A DNA stretch of 64,000 nucleotides from Alphaproteobacteria bacterium (GCA_016699735.1 CP065008.1:868001-932000), one strand, 5' to 3'; numbered from the stretch's first letter, positions 8,636 to 17,922 are shown. Numbers and translations: made by a program. The notes: generated by a model not told the origin, from the letters alone.

Positions 8636-11057
8636 GTCCGCGCTGAAGAAAATCGTGCAGGAATTCGAGGTCCCCCCCGTCGATGAAAACGCCAAAAAAC
8701 GGGCGGTGAACCTATCTTTGGCTGAATTCAAGACCCACCAGCAGCAAAAAACACAAAAATCCGCCCAAGGAACCTCGGTTCTCTCCCGTCTTATCGGCAG
8801 ATCAACGCCTGAAAGAGGGAGAGACGATATGAAGTTTAATAAGGGATTTGTTTTCGGAGGTATGGGAACCGCGCTGGCGGTCGTTCTGGTCGCCGGACTA
8901 TATTTGAACGATGTAGCTGAAAAGGGGCAATCTGGCGCAGGAGCTTCAGCGGCCATGATGTTCTCACCGCAGTTTAATATAACGGACATGGCATCTTCCC
9001 CTTCTACCGTTAACGCCCCGCCTGGAACGGCTGAAGCTTCCCCGGCTTATGTTCAGGCTGTTGAAGAAGCGAACGAAGCCGACATGGAAATGGCCGAAAT
9101 GGCTAAGTTAGAAAAGGCGCTTCGCTCGGGCGAAAGTTCAATCCCCGTTCCGGTCGAAACACCGTCCGATCGGTTGCAGTTGGCCCAGGAGTTCAGAACT
9201 GAGGGGGAGCGGTCAAACGCGCCGATGGCCGATGAATTTGCATCAGGCAGAGCAAAAGGCGATGACGGCATGGTCGTTGCCGAATTGAAAAAGAACGAGG
9301 CTCAGGGAAAAACCGCGCAAGGTGAAAAACAAGGGAAAGATTTCAGCAGTCTCTTGCAAAATATGGAACAGCCTGCCGCGCAAGCCCCCGCGAAGGAAAA
9401 AGCCCTGCGCCGCGACTTGAGTGACAAGGACTCCTCTGCGCCTGCGGTTTCTTCTCCCGGAGTTGTTAGTTCCAGTGAGGCGACAACTATTTACCCCGAG
9501 CCATACCCATACCCACAGCCGATTCCCGTTCCCGTCTCGCCCCCGGTGGATTACATCCAGCCTTATTATCAGGAGCAGGGCCGCGACCGCTTCCCCGAAT
9601 ACAAGCCCAACAGCTTTAAGTTGGCACAGGAAGAACCTGTCTCCACCTTCTCCTCCGACGTCGATACGGCCAGCTACAGTTTCGTGCGCCGCGAACTCAA
9701 CAGCGGCCGCCTCCCGCCCGCCCAATCCGTGCGAGTCGAGGAAATGGTGAATTACTTCGACTATAACTATGCCGTGCCCGAATCGAAGGAGGAGCCCTTC
9801 AAGCCCACCGTCACCATCGTCGACTCGCCGTGGGCGCCGGGCCGCAAGCTCATGCATATCGGCATCAAGGGCTATGAGATTACGGGCGAAAAACCGCACA
9901 GCAATCTCGTCTTCCTGCTCGATGTCTCCGGTTCGATGGATGCGCCGGACAGACTCCCGCTGGTGAAAAACTCCATGAAGCTGCTGCTCGATAGCCTCCA
10001 GCCCGACGATACGGTTTCCATCGTGGTCTACGCGGGCGCCTCCGGAACGGCTTTGGCCCCGACCAAGGTTTCGGACCGAAGCACGATCTACAACGCCCTC
10101 GATAACCTTCAGGCGGGCGGCTCGACCGCAGGCGCTGCGGGGATCGAACTCGCTTATCAACTCGCCGAGCAGAACTTCAACAAGGAAGCTGTGAACCGTG
10201 TCATCCTTGCCACCGATGGCGACTTCAACGTCGGCATCACCGATCGCGACCAGTTGAAGGATTATGTGGCTAAAAAACGCGAGACGGGAATCTTCCTCTC
10301 CGTCCTCGGCTTCGGTCAGGGCAACTACAACGACGACCTGATGCAGGCATTGGCCCAGAACGGCAACGGCACCGCCGCCTACATCGACAGCCTCAATGAG
10401 GCACGTAAAGTCCTTCTGGATGAGGCCAGCTCGACCCTGTTCCCCATCGCCAAGGACGTGAAGTTCCAGATCGAATTCAACACCGCCCAGATCGCCGAAT
10501 ACCGTCTGATTGGTTACGAAACGCGCCACCTCAACCGCGAGGACTTTAATAACGACAAGGTCGATGCCGGGGATATGGGCGCGGGCCATACCGTGACCGC
10601 GATCTATGAGTTCGTCCCCGTCGGCAGCGCCTCAGCCCGCACCGTGGACGATCTTCGCTATGCGGCTGAAACTCCCAAACAGGCGCCGATCGCGGAAACG
10701 GCCTCCGACTCGCCCTTCGCCAGTGAGTACGCGTTCCTCAAGATCCGCTACAAGCTGCCCAACGAAGACCGCAGCCGCCTCATCACCCGCCCGGTCACGA
10801 TGCAGGATCAACTCACCCTGCAAAAGGTTGAGTGCGGCCCCGCCGAATCCTGCCCGGCTTCGGCCAGTGATGACACGCGCTTCGCCACGGCGGTCGCCGC
10901 CTTCGGTCAGATCCTGCGCGGCGAAGTCAACATGGTTGATTACAAAATTGACGACATCATCGCTCTTGCGCAGGACGGCAAGGGAGCCGATGAATTCGGT
11001 TACCGCGCGGAATTCATCAATCTGCTCCGGCTGGCTAAGTCCTTCGAAAACCGTTAG
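8628..11057 (+). CDS. Membrane-anchored von Willebrand factor A protein (YfbK-like)
   Basis: An 809-residue protein. Residues 1-~65 are charged and cytosolic; a single membrane helix follows (around GGMGTALAVVLVAGLYL, residues ~75-95), then a low-complexity linker to ~residue 320. The YfbK N-terminal domain (SVRVEEMVNYFDYNY), a vWA domain with an intact MIDAS (DVSGSMD, later ATDGDFNVG) and the C-terminal DUF3520 domain (GYRAEFINLLRLAKSF) follow. The bulk is therefore periplasmic and metal-binding. Translational overlap with the upstream ECF sigma gene, plus the N-terminal cytosolic segment, suggests it acts as or with an anti-sigma factor; that role is inferred. A terminator follows at 11090. 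Confidence 0.88.
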   Translation: MDESALKKIVQEFEVPPVDENAKKRAVNLSLAEFKTHQQQKTQKSAQGTSVLSRLIGRSTPERGRDDMKFNKGFVFGGMGTALAVVLVAGLYLNDVAEKGQSGAGASAAMMFSPQFNITDMASSPSTVNAPPGTAEASPAYVQAVEEANEADMEMAEMAKLEKALRSGESSIPVPVETPSDRLQLAQEFRTEGERSNAPMADEFASGRAKGDDGMVVAELKKNEAQGKTAQGEKQGKDFSSLLQNMEQPAAQAPAKEKALRRDLSDKDSSAPAVSSPGVVSSSEATTIYPEPYPYPQPIPVPVSPPVDYIQPYYQEQGRDRFPEYKPNSFKLAQEEPVSTFSSDVDTASYSFVRRELNSGRLPPAQSVRVEEMVNYFDYNYAVPESKEEPFKPTVTIVDSPWAPGRKLMHIGIKGYEITGEKPHSNLVFLLDVSGSMDAPDRLPLVKNSMKLLLDSLQPDDTVSIVVYAGASGTALAPTKVSDRSTIYNALDNLQAGGSTAGAAGIELAYQLAEQNFNKEAVNRVILATDGDFNVGITDRDQLKDYVAKKRETGIFLSVLGFGQGNYNDDLMQALAQNGNGTAAYIDSLNEARKVLLDEASSTLFPIAKDVKFQIEFNTAQIAEYRLIGYETRHLNREDFNNDKVDAGDMGAGHTVTAIYEFVPVGSASARTVDDLRYAAETPKQAPIAETASDSPFASEYAFLKIRYKLPNEDRSRLITRPVTMQDQLTLQKVECGPAESCPASASDDTRFATAVAAFGQILRGEVNMVDYKIDDIIALAQDGKGADEFGYRAEFINLLRLAKSFENR

Positions 11058-11089
11058 AAAAAACCAGAATATATTAACATAATGCAAAA

Positions 11090-11127
11090 AGAGGCCCCGT
11101 CATAAGCAGGCGGGGTCTCTGTTTTTT
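11090..11127 (+). terminator. Intrinsic terminator after the sigma-vWA operon
   Basis: agaggccccg pairs with cggggtctct (one wobble) across an 11-base loop and is followed by gtttttt. It lies about 30 bases after the vWA stop and separates that operon from the RiPP-like locus. Confidence 0.88.
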
Positions 11128-11228
11128 ATTCCTGAAAAGTTGTAACCTGTCTCCGGCTGCGTTCGAATCGTTACGAAATTGAACGTTTCAATTTAAAACT
11201 GATCATTTATTTTAAAAGGAAAAAACTG

Positions 11229-11597
11229 ATGACTAAAACTGTAAGGAAAGAGGCACAGAGAGCCAAGGTGAACAAGAAACTCGCAACCGTTGCTCTGGCT
11301 GGCATGCTGGCCGTGGGCACGTTCTCGGCCTCCCCGGCTTTCGCCGGCTCCGGCGGCAACGCCTGCAGCGCCAGCGGCTGCGGCAGCAAGACCGAGGGCA
11401 ACGCCTGCAAATCCGGCTGCAAATCCTCCGACAAGCCTACGGGCGGCAGTTCCTGCGCCAGCAAGACCTCCTGCCAGACGAAATCGTCCTGCCAGGCCGC
11501 CGCTACGGAAACGAAAGCCACTTGCCAGGCCAAAGCCTCTTGCGAGAACAAAGCCAGCTGCAGCGGTCATAATGACAAAAAACGCTACAACGACTAA
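11229..11597 (+). CDS. Cys-rich secreted peptide, putative bufferin-like RiPP precursor
   Basis: This 122-residue protein starts with a basic stretch and a signal peptide (hydrophobic around ATVALAGMLAVGTF, ending SPAFA, residues ~20-41). The mature part is low complexity (Ser, Lys, Ala, Thr) with ten cysteines spaced every 4-10 residues, each usually preceded by small residues (NAC, SGC, SSC, TSC, ATC, ASC). The gene overlaps a DUF692 (MNIO) enzyme by 26 bases. DUF692 enzymes modify cysteines of bufferin-type, copper-binding RiPP precursors (family knowledge), so this is the likely substrate. The EGKCG-type repeats of HvfA-like precursors are absent. The start has AAAAGGA about eight bases upstream. 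Confidence 0.85.
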   Translation: MTKTVRKEAQRAKVNKKLATVALAGMLAVGTFSASPAFAGSGGNACSASGCGSKTEGNACKSGCKSSDKPTGGSSCASKTSCQTKSSCQAAATETKATCQAKASCENKASCSGHNDKKRYND

Positions 11598-13248
11598 TCA
11601 AAGTCCCTTCAAAAGGATCGGATATGGGATGGGCCTGCGCCCGTCCCATTATCCTTTTATCTTCGAGCATAAACCGGCCATCGACTGGTTCGAGATCATC
11701 TCTGAAAACTTCATGGACACCGAAGGCCGCCCCGTCCGCCGCCTCGAAAAAATCCTCGAGGACTATCCCGTGGTCATGCACGGCGTTTCGCTCTCCATCG
11801 GCACAGTGGACCCGCTCAATTCCGAATACCTGCAGAAGCTCAAAAAACTCGCGTCATGGGTGAACCCGCCATGGGTGTCCGACCATCTCTGCTGGACCGG
11901 AACCGCGCATAAGAACACGCACGACCTCCTGCCCGTGCCGTATACGGAGGAGGCGCTCAAACATATCGTGTCCCGCATCAAACAGGTGCAGGAGATACTC
12001 GAACGTCCCATCGTGCTCGAGAATCCCTCGACCTATCTCGAATTCACCTGCTCGACGATGACCGAGTGGGAGTTCATTGCGAGGATGGCGGAAGAGTCCG
12101 GCTGCGGCCTGCTGCTCGACGTGAATAATATCTACGTGAGCTGCTACAACCACCGCTGGGATCCGAAGACCTATATCGATGCGCTGCCCCTTGATCGCAT
12201 CGCGCAGATTCACCTCGCGGGCCACACGAACAAGGGCACGCACATCATCGACACGCACGACGATTACGTCATCGACGAGGTCTGGGCGCTTTACCGCTAC
12301 GTCATTTCAAAGGCCGGACCAATCAGCACGATGGTGGAGTGGGACGATAAAATACCAGAATTCCCGGTTGTGTTGGCCGAGGTTGAAAAGGCGCGTAAAT
12401 GGGCCGCCGCCAGCGATGGCCCGGTGCCCATCCCAACCTTCAAATCCTTCCGCGACAATATCCGGCCCTCCGAACGCCTCACGCCGCTGGCGGAGGAAAT
12501 GGAGGATATGCAGAACGCAATCCTGCAGGGCGACGGTGAAATCATTCATCCCGACGAGCGCATCGTGCCCAAGCCCGACTTCTCCCCGCAGGAGCAGATT
12601 CAATCCTACATCAACGGCTACCGCTATCGCCTGTTCGATATCGTGGCGATGGATTACGGCGCTCTGAAACACGCGCTCGCCCCCGAGCAATTCAACGCGC
12701 TCATCGACGGGTTCATCGAGGCCACGCCCTCCACCCATTTCAACATCGCGCGTTACAACAAAAAATTCCCCGAGTATGTGAAGCAAAACGCCGATCCCTT
12801 CGCCTATGAGCTGTCGGTTCTTGAAACCGAACTCACGCAACTCGCGGACGCGGCGGAAACAAAGGCGCTGACGCCCGAAGACCTCGCGGGGCTGGACGCG
12901 GAGAGATTCATGGGCGCGAAATTGACACCCCGCGCGGCCCTAAAGCTTTTCGCGTTCTCCTATCCGGTGAACGAATATTATCAGGCGTTTTTAGACGGGC
13001 AGACCCCCGCGCCGCCGCAAAAGGGCGCAAGCTTCTTGGCCATCTATCGCCACAACGACGAACTCTGGCGCCTCGATCTGCAGGAGCGGGAATATATGGT
13101 CCTAAGCTCTCTCTTCGCGGGCGTTCCGGTGGGGGAGGCGCTGAGTGCCGCCCTGCCCGAAGACGAGGATAGTGAAAACCTCATGGCCGACGTGCAAGGC
13201 TGGTTCGGCAAATGGATGAATAACGGCCTGCTGTCCAAGGCGGCATGA
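11572..13248 (+). CDS. MNIO (DUF692, BufB-like) fused to DUF2063 (BufC-like) partner
   Basis: A 558-residue two-domain protein. Residues ~12-285 are a DUF692 TIM-barrel multinuclear non-heme iron oxidative enzyme. Expected metal-ligand regions are visible: MHGVSLSIG, SDHLCW, LENPSTY, LDVNNIYV, IHLAGH, DTHDD and MVEWDD. Residues ~340-558 form a DUF2063-like domain (QSYINGYRYRLFDIVAMDY, FNIARYNKKFPEYV), which in bufferin operons is normally a separate protein presenting the precursor peptide. The fusion would join recognition and catalysis. The ATG at 11572 lies inside the end of the precursor gene, giving a 26-base overlap. It probably converts precursor cysteines to metal-binding heterocycles in the cytoplasm before export. 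Confidence 0.92.
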   Translation: MTKNATTTNQSPFKRIGYGMGLRPSHYPFIFEHKPAIDWFEIISENFMDTEGRPVRRLEKILEDYPVVMHGVSLSIGTVDPLNSEYLQKLKKLASWVNPPWVSDHLCWTGTAHKNTHDLLPVPYTEEALKHIVSRIKQVQEILERPIVLENPSTYLEFTCSTMTEWEFIARMAEESGCGLLLDVNNIYVSCYNHRWDPKTYIDALPLDRIAQIHLAGHTNKGTHIIDTHDDYVIDEVWALYRYVISKAGPISTMVEWDDKIPEFPVVLAEVEKARKWAAASDGPVPIPTFKSFRDNIRPSERLTPLAEEMEDMQNAILQGDGEIIHPDERIVPKPDFSPQEQIQSYINGYRYRLFDIVAMDYGALKHALAPEQFNALIDGFIEATPSTHFNIARYNKKFPEYVKQNADPFAYELSVLETELTQLADAAETKALTPEDLAGLDAERFMGAKLTPRAALKLFAFSYPVNEYYQAFLDGQTPAPPQKGASFLAIYRHNDELWRLDLQEREYMVLSSLFAGVPVGEALSAALPEDEDSENLMADVQGWFGKWMNNGLLSKAA

Positions 13249-13264
13249 ATTTAAGATATAATTT

Positions 13265-13828
13265 CTAAGGAGGTGGCGGTTTACTAAACCGCTCAATAGG
13301 TAAATTAAATTTTGAAGAGTCGACACCAAGTGTTTTCTGTTTTTCACGCGCCCACGCCAAGATTTCATCTTTGTTCGCAGGATAGTCATAAATAATCTCA
13401 ATCTTAAAACCGCCGTCCTTAATAGCGCTGAGCAAAGTGACGGCGGTCATGCCGATGCGGGTTTGATAAGCGTGACGCCCCGGCAAGATTGACCAGTAGG
13501 CTGAAAGCGTCACACCGCAAAAATCCTGACTGTCCACGACACTCAACAGATAGGGAATGTCCTGCTCTCGCGGCCATCCTTTTATCACGGCATTTGATGA
13601 AATCATCAGATCGGAAGTTTCCTGCAGCAGCGCTATAAAGTCTTTAGCCGACATTTTCACAAGTGCGTCATGAGCAATATCACGACTCGGTTTAGTGAAA
13701 GCATGGGGATACCACACGCTGCTCCAGTAGCCATCGGTTCTGACGTAAAAATAGGAGAATAAGCCAGCCAGCAGGATAAGCAGCACAGACCATTGAAGGG
13801 TAAATTTTACTTTTACGGGCTCTTCCAT
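13265..13828 (-). CDS. Single-span membrane protein of the DIPYLL family, copy 1
   Basis: A 187-residue protein of no known function. One membrane helix lies near the N-terminus (LQWSVLLILLAGLFSYFYV), followed by one copy of a domain found in three genes of this window: MSAKDFIALLQETSD, GWPREQDIPYLLSVVDS, GMTAVTLLSAIKDG and YPANKDEILAWAREKQ. The mature domain is probably periplasmic. A TATAAT at 13835-13840 (minus strand) sits only a few bases before the ATG, hinting at leaderless transcription. It converges on the MNIO gene with a 16-base gap. Homology to the genes at 19435 and 25166 is clear by eye. Confidence 0.72.
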   Translation of the reverse strand: MEEPVKVKFTLQWSVLLILLAGLFSYFYVRTDGYWSSVWYPHAFTKPSRDIAHDALVKMSAKDFIALLQETSDLMISSNAVIKGWPREQDIPYLLSVVDSQDFCGVTLSAYWSILPGRHAYQTRIGMTAVTLLSAIKDGGFKIEIIYDYPANKDEILAWAREKQKTLGVDSSKFNLPIERFSKPPPP

Positions 13829-13864
13829 AAACCCATTATAAGCGAAAGAAAGAGAAAAAATAAA

Positions 13865-15718
13865 TCACCCCGCGCTTTCCCTCATCCCCTCCAGTTCCAG
13901 CCATCGTGTCTCGGCGGTCTCCAGCTCCTTCTGCGCGCGGGCCAGACGCTTCGAGACACGGTCGAATTCCTCCGGGTTCTCCATGTAAAGGCGCGGATTC
14001 TCCATCGCCTGTTGCAACGCCGTCATCTCCCGCTCCAGCGCCTCAATCTTCGCGGGCAACTGCTCCAACTCATGCCGGAGCTTGAAGGTCATCTTCGCAC
14101 CGGCCTGTTTCGGGGGAGCAACGGGAGCAGGGGCCTCTTTCTTTTCCGGCGGCTTGCTCTCGGCCTTCACAGGAGACATCTCCGCCGCCTGCGCCTTCTT
14201 GAACGCCACATAATCGCTGTACCCGCCGATGATGCCTTCCACCACCCCATTCCCCTCGAACACCAGCATCTTGTTCACCGTGCGGTCGAGAAAGTCCCGG
14301 TCATGGGAAACGACGACCATCGTCCCCTCATAGGTCCGCAGCACGTTCGTCAGCATATCGAGAGTATCCATATCCAGATCGTTCGTTGGCTCGTCGAGGA
14401 TCAGAAAGCTCCCGGGATTCGCCAGCACCTTGGCCAGCATCAGGCGGTTTTTCTGCCCGCCCGACAGCGTGGCCACCGACCGCCACGCATCCTCGGGATC
14501 GAACAGGAAATCTCTCAGATAGCCGCACACATGCCGAAGCTTGCCGCGCACCTCAAGGTAATCCGTCCCCGGCGGGCAGAGATTTTCCTTGAGCGTCTTG
14601 TCGTTCTTAAGCTGCGAACGGTTCTGGTCGAAATACGAAAACGCCAACTCCTTGGAAATTTTTACCTTCCCCGTATCCGCCGTTTCCTCCCCGGTCAGCA
14701 TCCGCAGGAACGTCGTCTTGCCCGACCCGTTCTTGCCCATCATGCCGATCCGGTCGCCCTTCTTGATCCTCATATTGAACTTGTCGAGAATGAGGAGCTT
14801 GCCGCCTGTCTTGGGCCTGTCGAAGCTTTTGCACACCTGCATGAAATCGGCGATATTCTGTGAGGATTCCTCGGCCTTCAGGGGCGGCAGCTCGATCTTC
14901 GAGGTAATACGCTTGTACTGCTTCTGCGCCGTCTCCAGCGCATCCCGCGCCTCGAAGGCCAGCTCCTGCCGCCTGATGTTCCGCTTGACCCGCGCCTTCA
15001 CCCCCCGCGTCGCCCATTCCATCTCCAGCTCGACCTTCTTGGCCTGATTCTGCAGGGCGCGACCTTCCTGTTCCAGAATCTCTTTCGACCATTCCTCGAA
15101 ATACCGGAAGCCTCGGGGACTCACTTTAAGCGCCCCCCGGTCCAGCCAGAAGACCCGGTCGGTGATATTCGCCAGAAACGCCCGGTCATGCGAGACACAC
15201 AGCACCGCGCCCCGGTAGGATTGCAGATACCGCTCCAGCCACTCAATCAGCTCCAGATCCATGTGGTTGGTCGGCTCATCAAGAAGAAGGATGTCCGGCT
15301 CCTCCACCAAAGCCCGCGCCAGCGCCGCCCGCCGCAACTGCCCGCCCGAAAGCGTGTTCAGCTTGTCGTTGACATCCAGCCCCAGCGGCTGGATCACCAT
15401 CTCGACTTTATAAGTCTTGTCCCAGTCCTCGGCATCGGCCTCCAGCCCCTCGAAGACAAAATCCATAACCGTCTGGTCCGTCGGCTCGACATGCTGGCGC
15501 ATATAGCCCGTGGTCACACCGGGCAGGGTCCAGCGCGTTCCGTCGTCCAGCTCCCGCTCCCCGGTAATCAAATTCATCAGTGTGGTCTTGCCTGCCCCGT
15601 TCTTCCCGACGAGGGCGATCTTGCGCCCGGAATGGATGTGAAAGGTCAACCCCTCGAAAAAGGGCTTCCCGCCAAGGATGACGACGGCGTCTTCAACGCT
15701 GAGAATAAGGTCCGACAT
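13865..15718 (-). CDS. uup: ABC-F family ATPase (Uup-like)
   Basis: A 617-residue soluble protein with two ABC domains: Walker A GKNGAGKTT and GKNGSGKTT, signatures LSGGQLRRAALA and LSGGQKNRLMLA, and Walker B LLLDEPTNHMD and LILDEPTNDLD. The inter-domain linker includes WATRGVKARVKRN, and a C-terminal charged coiled coil (residues ~520-617) ends the protein; this layout and length match Uup. ABC-F proteins act on the ribosome or on DNA-linked processes and do not transport. I chose the ATG at 15718 over a TTG twelve codons upstream; neither has a strong ribosome site. It is preceded by the SET-domain gene on the same strand. Confidence 0.93.
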   Translation of the reverse strand: MSDLILSVEDAVVILGGKPFFEGLTFHIHSGRKIALVGKNGAGKTTLMNLITGERELDDGTRWTLPGVTTGYMRQHVEPTDQTVMDFVFEGLEADAEDWDKTYKVEMVIQPLGLDVNDKLNTLSGGQLRRAALARALVEEPDILLLDEPTNHMDLELIEWLERYLQSYRGAVLCVSHDRAFLANITDRVFWLDRGALKVSPRGFRYFEEWSKEILEQEGRALQNQAKKVELEMEWATRGVKARVKRNIRRQELAFEARDALETAQKQYKRITSKIELPPLKAEESSQNIADFMQVCKSFDRPKTGGKLLILDKFNMRIKKGDRIGMMGKNGSGKTTFLRMLTGEETADTGKVKISKELAFSYFDQNRSQLKNDKTLKENLCPPGTDYLEVRGKLRHVCGYLRDFLFDPEDAWRSVATLSGGQKNRLMLAKVLANPGSFLILDEPTNDLDMDTLDMLTNVLRTYEGTMVVVSHDRDFLDRTVNKMLVFEGNGVVEGIIGGYSDYVAFKKAQAAEMSPVKAESKPPEKKEAPAPVAPPKQAGAKMTFKLRHELEQLPAKIEALEREMTALQQAMENPRLYMENPEEFDRVSKRLARAQKELETAETRWLELEGMRESAG

Positions 15719-15779
15719 GCGGGGGGTTTTAGCAGGGGCCGCAGATTCCTGCAAAGCTTATCTGCGCGGAATGCCGGAC

Positions 15780-16301
15780 TTACGACGTCGCGTAGCTATG
15801 CGCGGCCCGGCGCTGCGTGTCCTGTGTGACGAAGGCAATCGGCGGCTGCTGGATCAGAAAAGCCTTGCCGGAGATCACGCCAAGGCTGTGAACGATGTTT
15901 AGCGGATCCCACTGCAAATAATTGCAGGTGATTTCCTCTCCCTTCTGAATATCCCTCAGGGCGTATTCAGGCTGCAGGGCAGGGTCGATGGACGAATCAA
16001 AAAGCCCGCTGATCGGGGCTGTATTGGGGGTATCGCAATGGTTGGCATGACGGCTCAGATCTTCCGAGACGATCAGGCCGATGACGGGAGGTCGTTCCTG
16101 CAGGGCCGCGATAGGAACCGAATAGCGCCTGACTTGGGCAAGATCCTCGCCGGAAAGGGAGAAATACTGCTCTACCGACACGAAACGGGATACGGCAGGG
16201 TCGTAGGTCCAAATGAGTGTTCCCTTAGGGATATCCTCCCCGGCGAAAAGTCCCTTGCCACCGAAGGAGTCCGGACCGATAAACCCTTTGACCAATAACA
16301 T
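15780..16301 (-). CDS. SET-domain protein, putative protein lysine methyltransferase
   Basis: A 173-residue protein that is almost entirely a SET domain. GGKGLFAGEDIPKGTLIW is the N-terminal strand motif; SRHANHCDTPN corresponds to the NHSCxPN S-adenosylmethionine site; EYALRDIQKGEEITCNYLQ is the C-terminal catalytic motif, with the usual DY replaced by NY. Without pre- or post-SET cysteine clusters it resembles small bacterial SET proteins that methylate lysines on a protein partner. The partner is unknown; the only close gene on the strand is uup. The variant motifs make the activity uncertain. Confidence 0.82.
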   Translation of the reverse strand: MLLVKGFIGPDSFGGKGLFAGEDIPKGTLIWTYDPAVSRFVSVEQYFSLSGEDLAQVRRYSVPIAALQERPPVIGLIVSEDLSRHANHCDTPNTAPISGLFDSSIDPALQPEYALRDIQKGEEITCNYLQWDPLNIVHSLGVISGKAFLIQQPPIAFVTQDTQRRAAHSYATS

Positions 16302-16430
16302 AGAGTCCCCTGTTGAATGACCTCTCCTATTATTCTCTATCTGAGATTAAAAAAATCTCAACAAACATTTTTATAAAACCCGAACTATGAGCATTTTTAT
16401 CCGTCCGGGAGGGGGGAAGGAGGGGGGCAC

Positions 16431-17822
16431 TCAGGCCGCAACCGACAGGTTTTTAAGTCCGAAAACCGCGGCCACTTTGGTCAAAGAGGCTTTCTCGATC
16501 GCAGCATATAAGGCAAAGGGATCAAGCACTTCGTGCCCCAGCGCCGCCTCGAAATCGGCCTTCGAAGAACGTTCGAAATCGTCCTTCCAGTCCTTGGTCG
16601 CGGCGTTGGAGGCAAAAATCCCTGCCGCGCTCACAGGCAGGAAGTCCTCATAAACGATGGGGGCAAACGCCACCAGGTCCGACTCGACCAGCCCGTCGAG
16701 AGAGGCGGGCGCCTGTCCCTGATGCTTCCGGCCCTTTTCGGTTACGTAATACTGGAAGTACGCCAGCCCCTCGCGCCGCATCCCGGCGGGATCGGCGGGG
16801 AAAGCTCTGAAGGTTTGATCCAGAAAAGCATTATATTCCGCAGCATTTGACCCGTCCGCCTTCGGCTTTACGTTTTCCAGCACTCTGGCCAGAAGCTGAT
16901 CGTAAAGCTGCCGCCCCTTGGGCGTCAGGGCGGCGCTGCGCTGCTCAATCTCCCCGAATCGGGCGGTATGTTCGCCTTCCTCACCCGCAAACCGGACCTT
17001 CTCGGTCAGCGCCCTGAACGACGTTTGCCGCAGCAAAATCGGGCAGGAGCCGGGCGGCCCCTCCACGACATTCTTCGCGTTCATCCCGCGCTTGGGCATA
17101 TCGGCCTGTATAGTGTCGATCTCCAGCGTGCGCGGGGTCAGGTGGTTGATATGCGGCCCCTTGAAGCACACGATATCCGCCACCCTAGGGTCAGCATCCC
17201 GCATCTGGATATAAAGTTCTTTCGAAACCCCCGGCGCGGCGTCGGAATGCCACTGGAAGACCTTAGTGGCTTCGGTGATAAAACGCCTCGCATCCGCCTC
17301 AGACAAACCGCCGTCCTTTTCAGCCTTCTCGACCAGAGATCGAAGCGGATCGCTGAAAATATCCCGCGCCGCCAGCAGCTCTTCCGCCTTCTCTCGCAAA
17401 CCCTGATCCTTGATCAGCTCCGTCCGCAGCAGGGAACAGAACACCCGGAACGGCGAACGCGACAGGCTCCCCCCCTCCACGGCGCGGAAGGCTGTTGAAT
17501 GCACCGGCACGTTGGCTTGCGTCAGATCGTAATACCCCACAGGCTGCATCCCCATAACCCCGAACACGCGGGCAATCATCTGCAGCTCTGAGGCCTTGCC
17601 CAGTCGGATTGCCCCGTGCCGCTCCTCTGAAATCCGCTCCAGATTGTCCGTCTCCTCAAGCTGTTTCCGCAGCGCCGGATCGGCGGCCAGCACCCGGTCG
17701 TTCACATCCCGCACCAGCTCCAGCAGCGTGCCATAGGCGGGTACTTCCTTGCGGTACATCTCGGACATCGCCCGTGAAAACCGGGCGCGGATGTCATCGG
17801 GGGAGACAAAGCTTTTGGTCAT
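16431..17822 (-). CDS. hglS: 2-oxoadipate dioxygenase/decarboxylase (HglS, DUF1338 family)
   Basis: A 463-residue member of the DUF1338 family (HglS/YdcJ), a vicinal-oxygen-chelate-fold iron enzyme. In characterised members it converts 2-oxoadipate to D-2-hydroxyglutarate in D-lysine catabolism. Supporting segments are FQWHSDAAP, with a likely metal-binding histidine, GPHINHLTPRTLEIDTIQ, with a second histidine cluster, and GPPGSCPILLRQTSFRAL. The ATG at 17822 has CAGGA upstream and is preferred over a GTG seven codons earlier. The gene is divergent from an aminoadipate-semialdehyde dehydrogenase that makes the precursor of 2-oxoadipate, which supports the assignment. Confidence 0.88.
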   Translation of the reverse strand: MTKSFVSPDDIRARFSRAMSEMYRKEVPAYGTLLELVRDVNDRVLAADPALRKQLEETDNLERISEERHGAIRLGKASELQMIARVFGVMGMQPVGYYDLTQANVPVHSTAFRAVEGGSLSRSPFRVFCSLLRTELIKDQGLREKAEELLAARDIFSDPLRSLVEKAEKDGGLSEADARRFITEATKVFQWHSDAAPGVSKELYIQMRDADPRVADIVCFKGPHINHLTPRTLEIDTIQADMPKRGMNAKNVVEGPPGSCPILLRQTSFRALTEKVRFAGEEGEHTARFGEIEQRSAALTPKGRQLYDQLLARVLENVKPKADGSNAAEYNAFLDQTFRAFPADPAGMRREGLAYFQYYVTEKGRKHQGQAPASLDGLVESDLVAFAPIVYEDFLPVSAAGIFASNAATKDWKDDFERSSKADFEAALGHEVLDPFALYAAIEKASLTKVAAVFGLKNLSVAA

Positions 17823-17922
17823 GGCGGATTTGTCCTGTTTCACTGTTCAGTGGCCGATAAGACCATGATAAACTATTCCCGCAATTTTCAAAACCTTTCG
17901 CGTTGATCCAAGGAGTTCCGCC

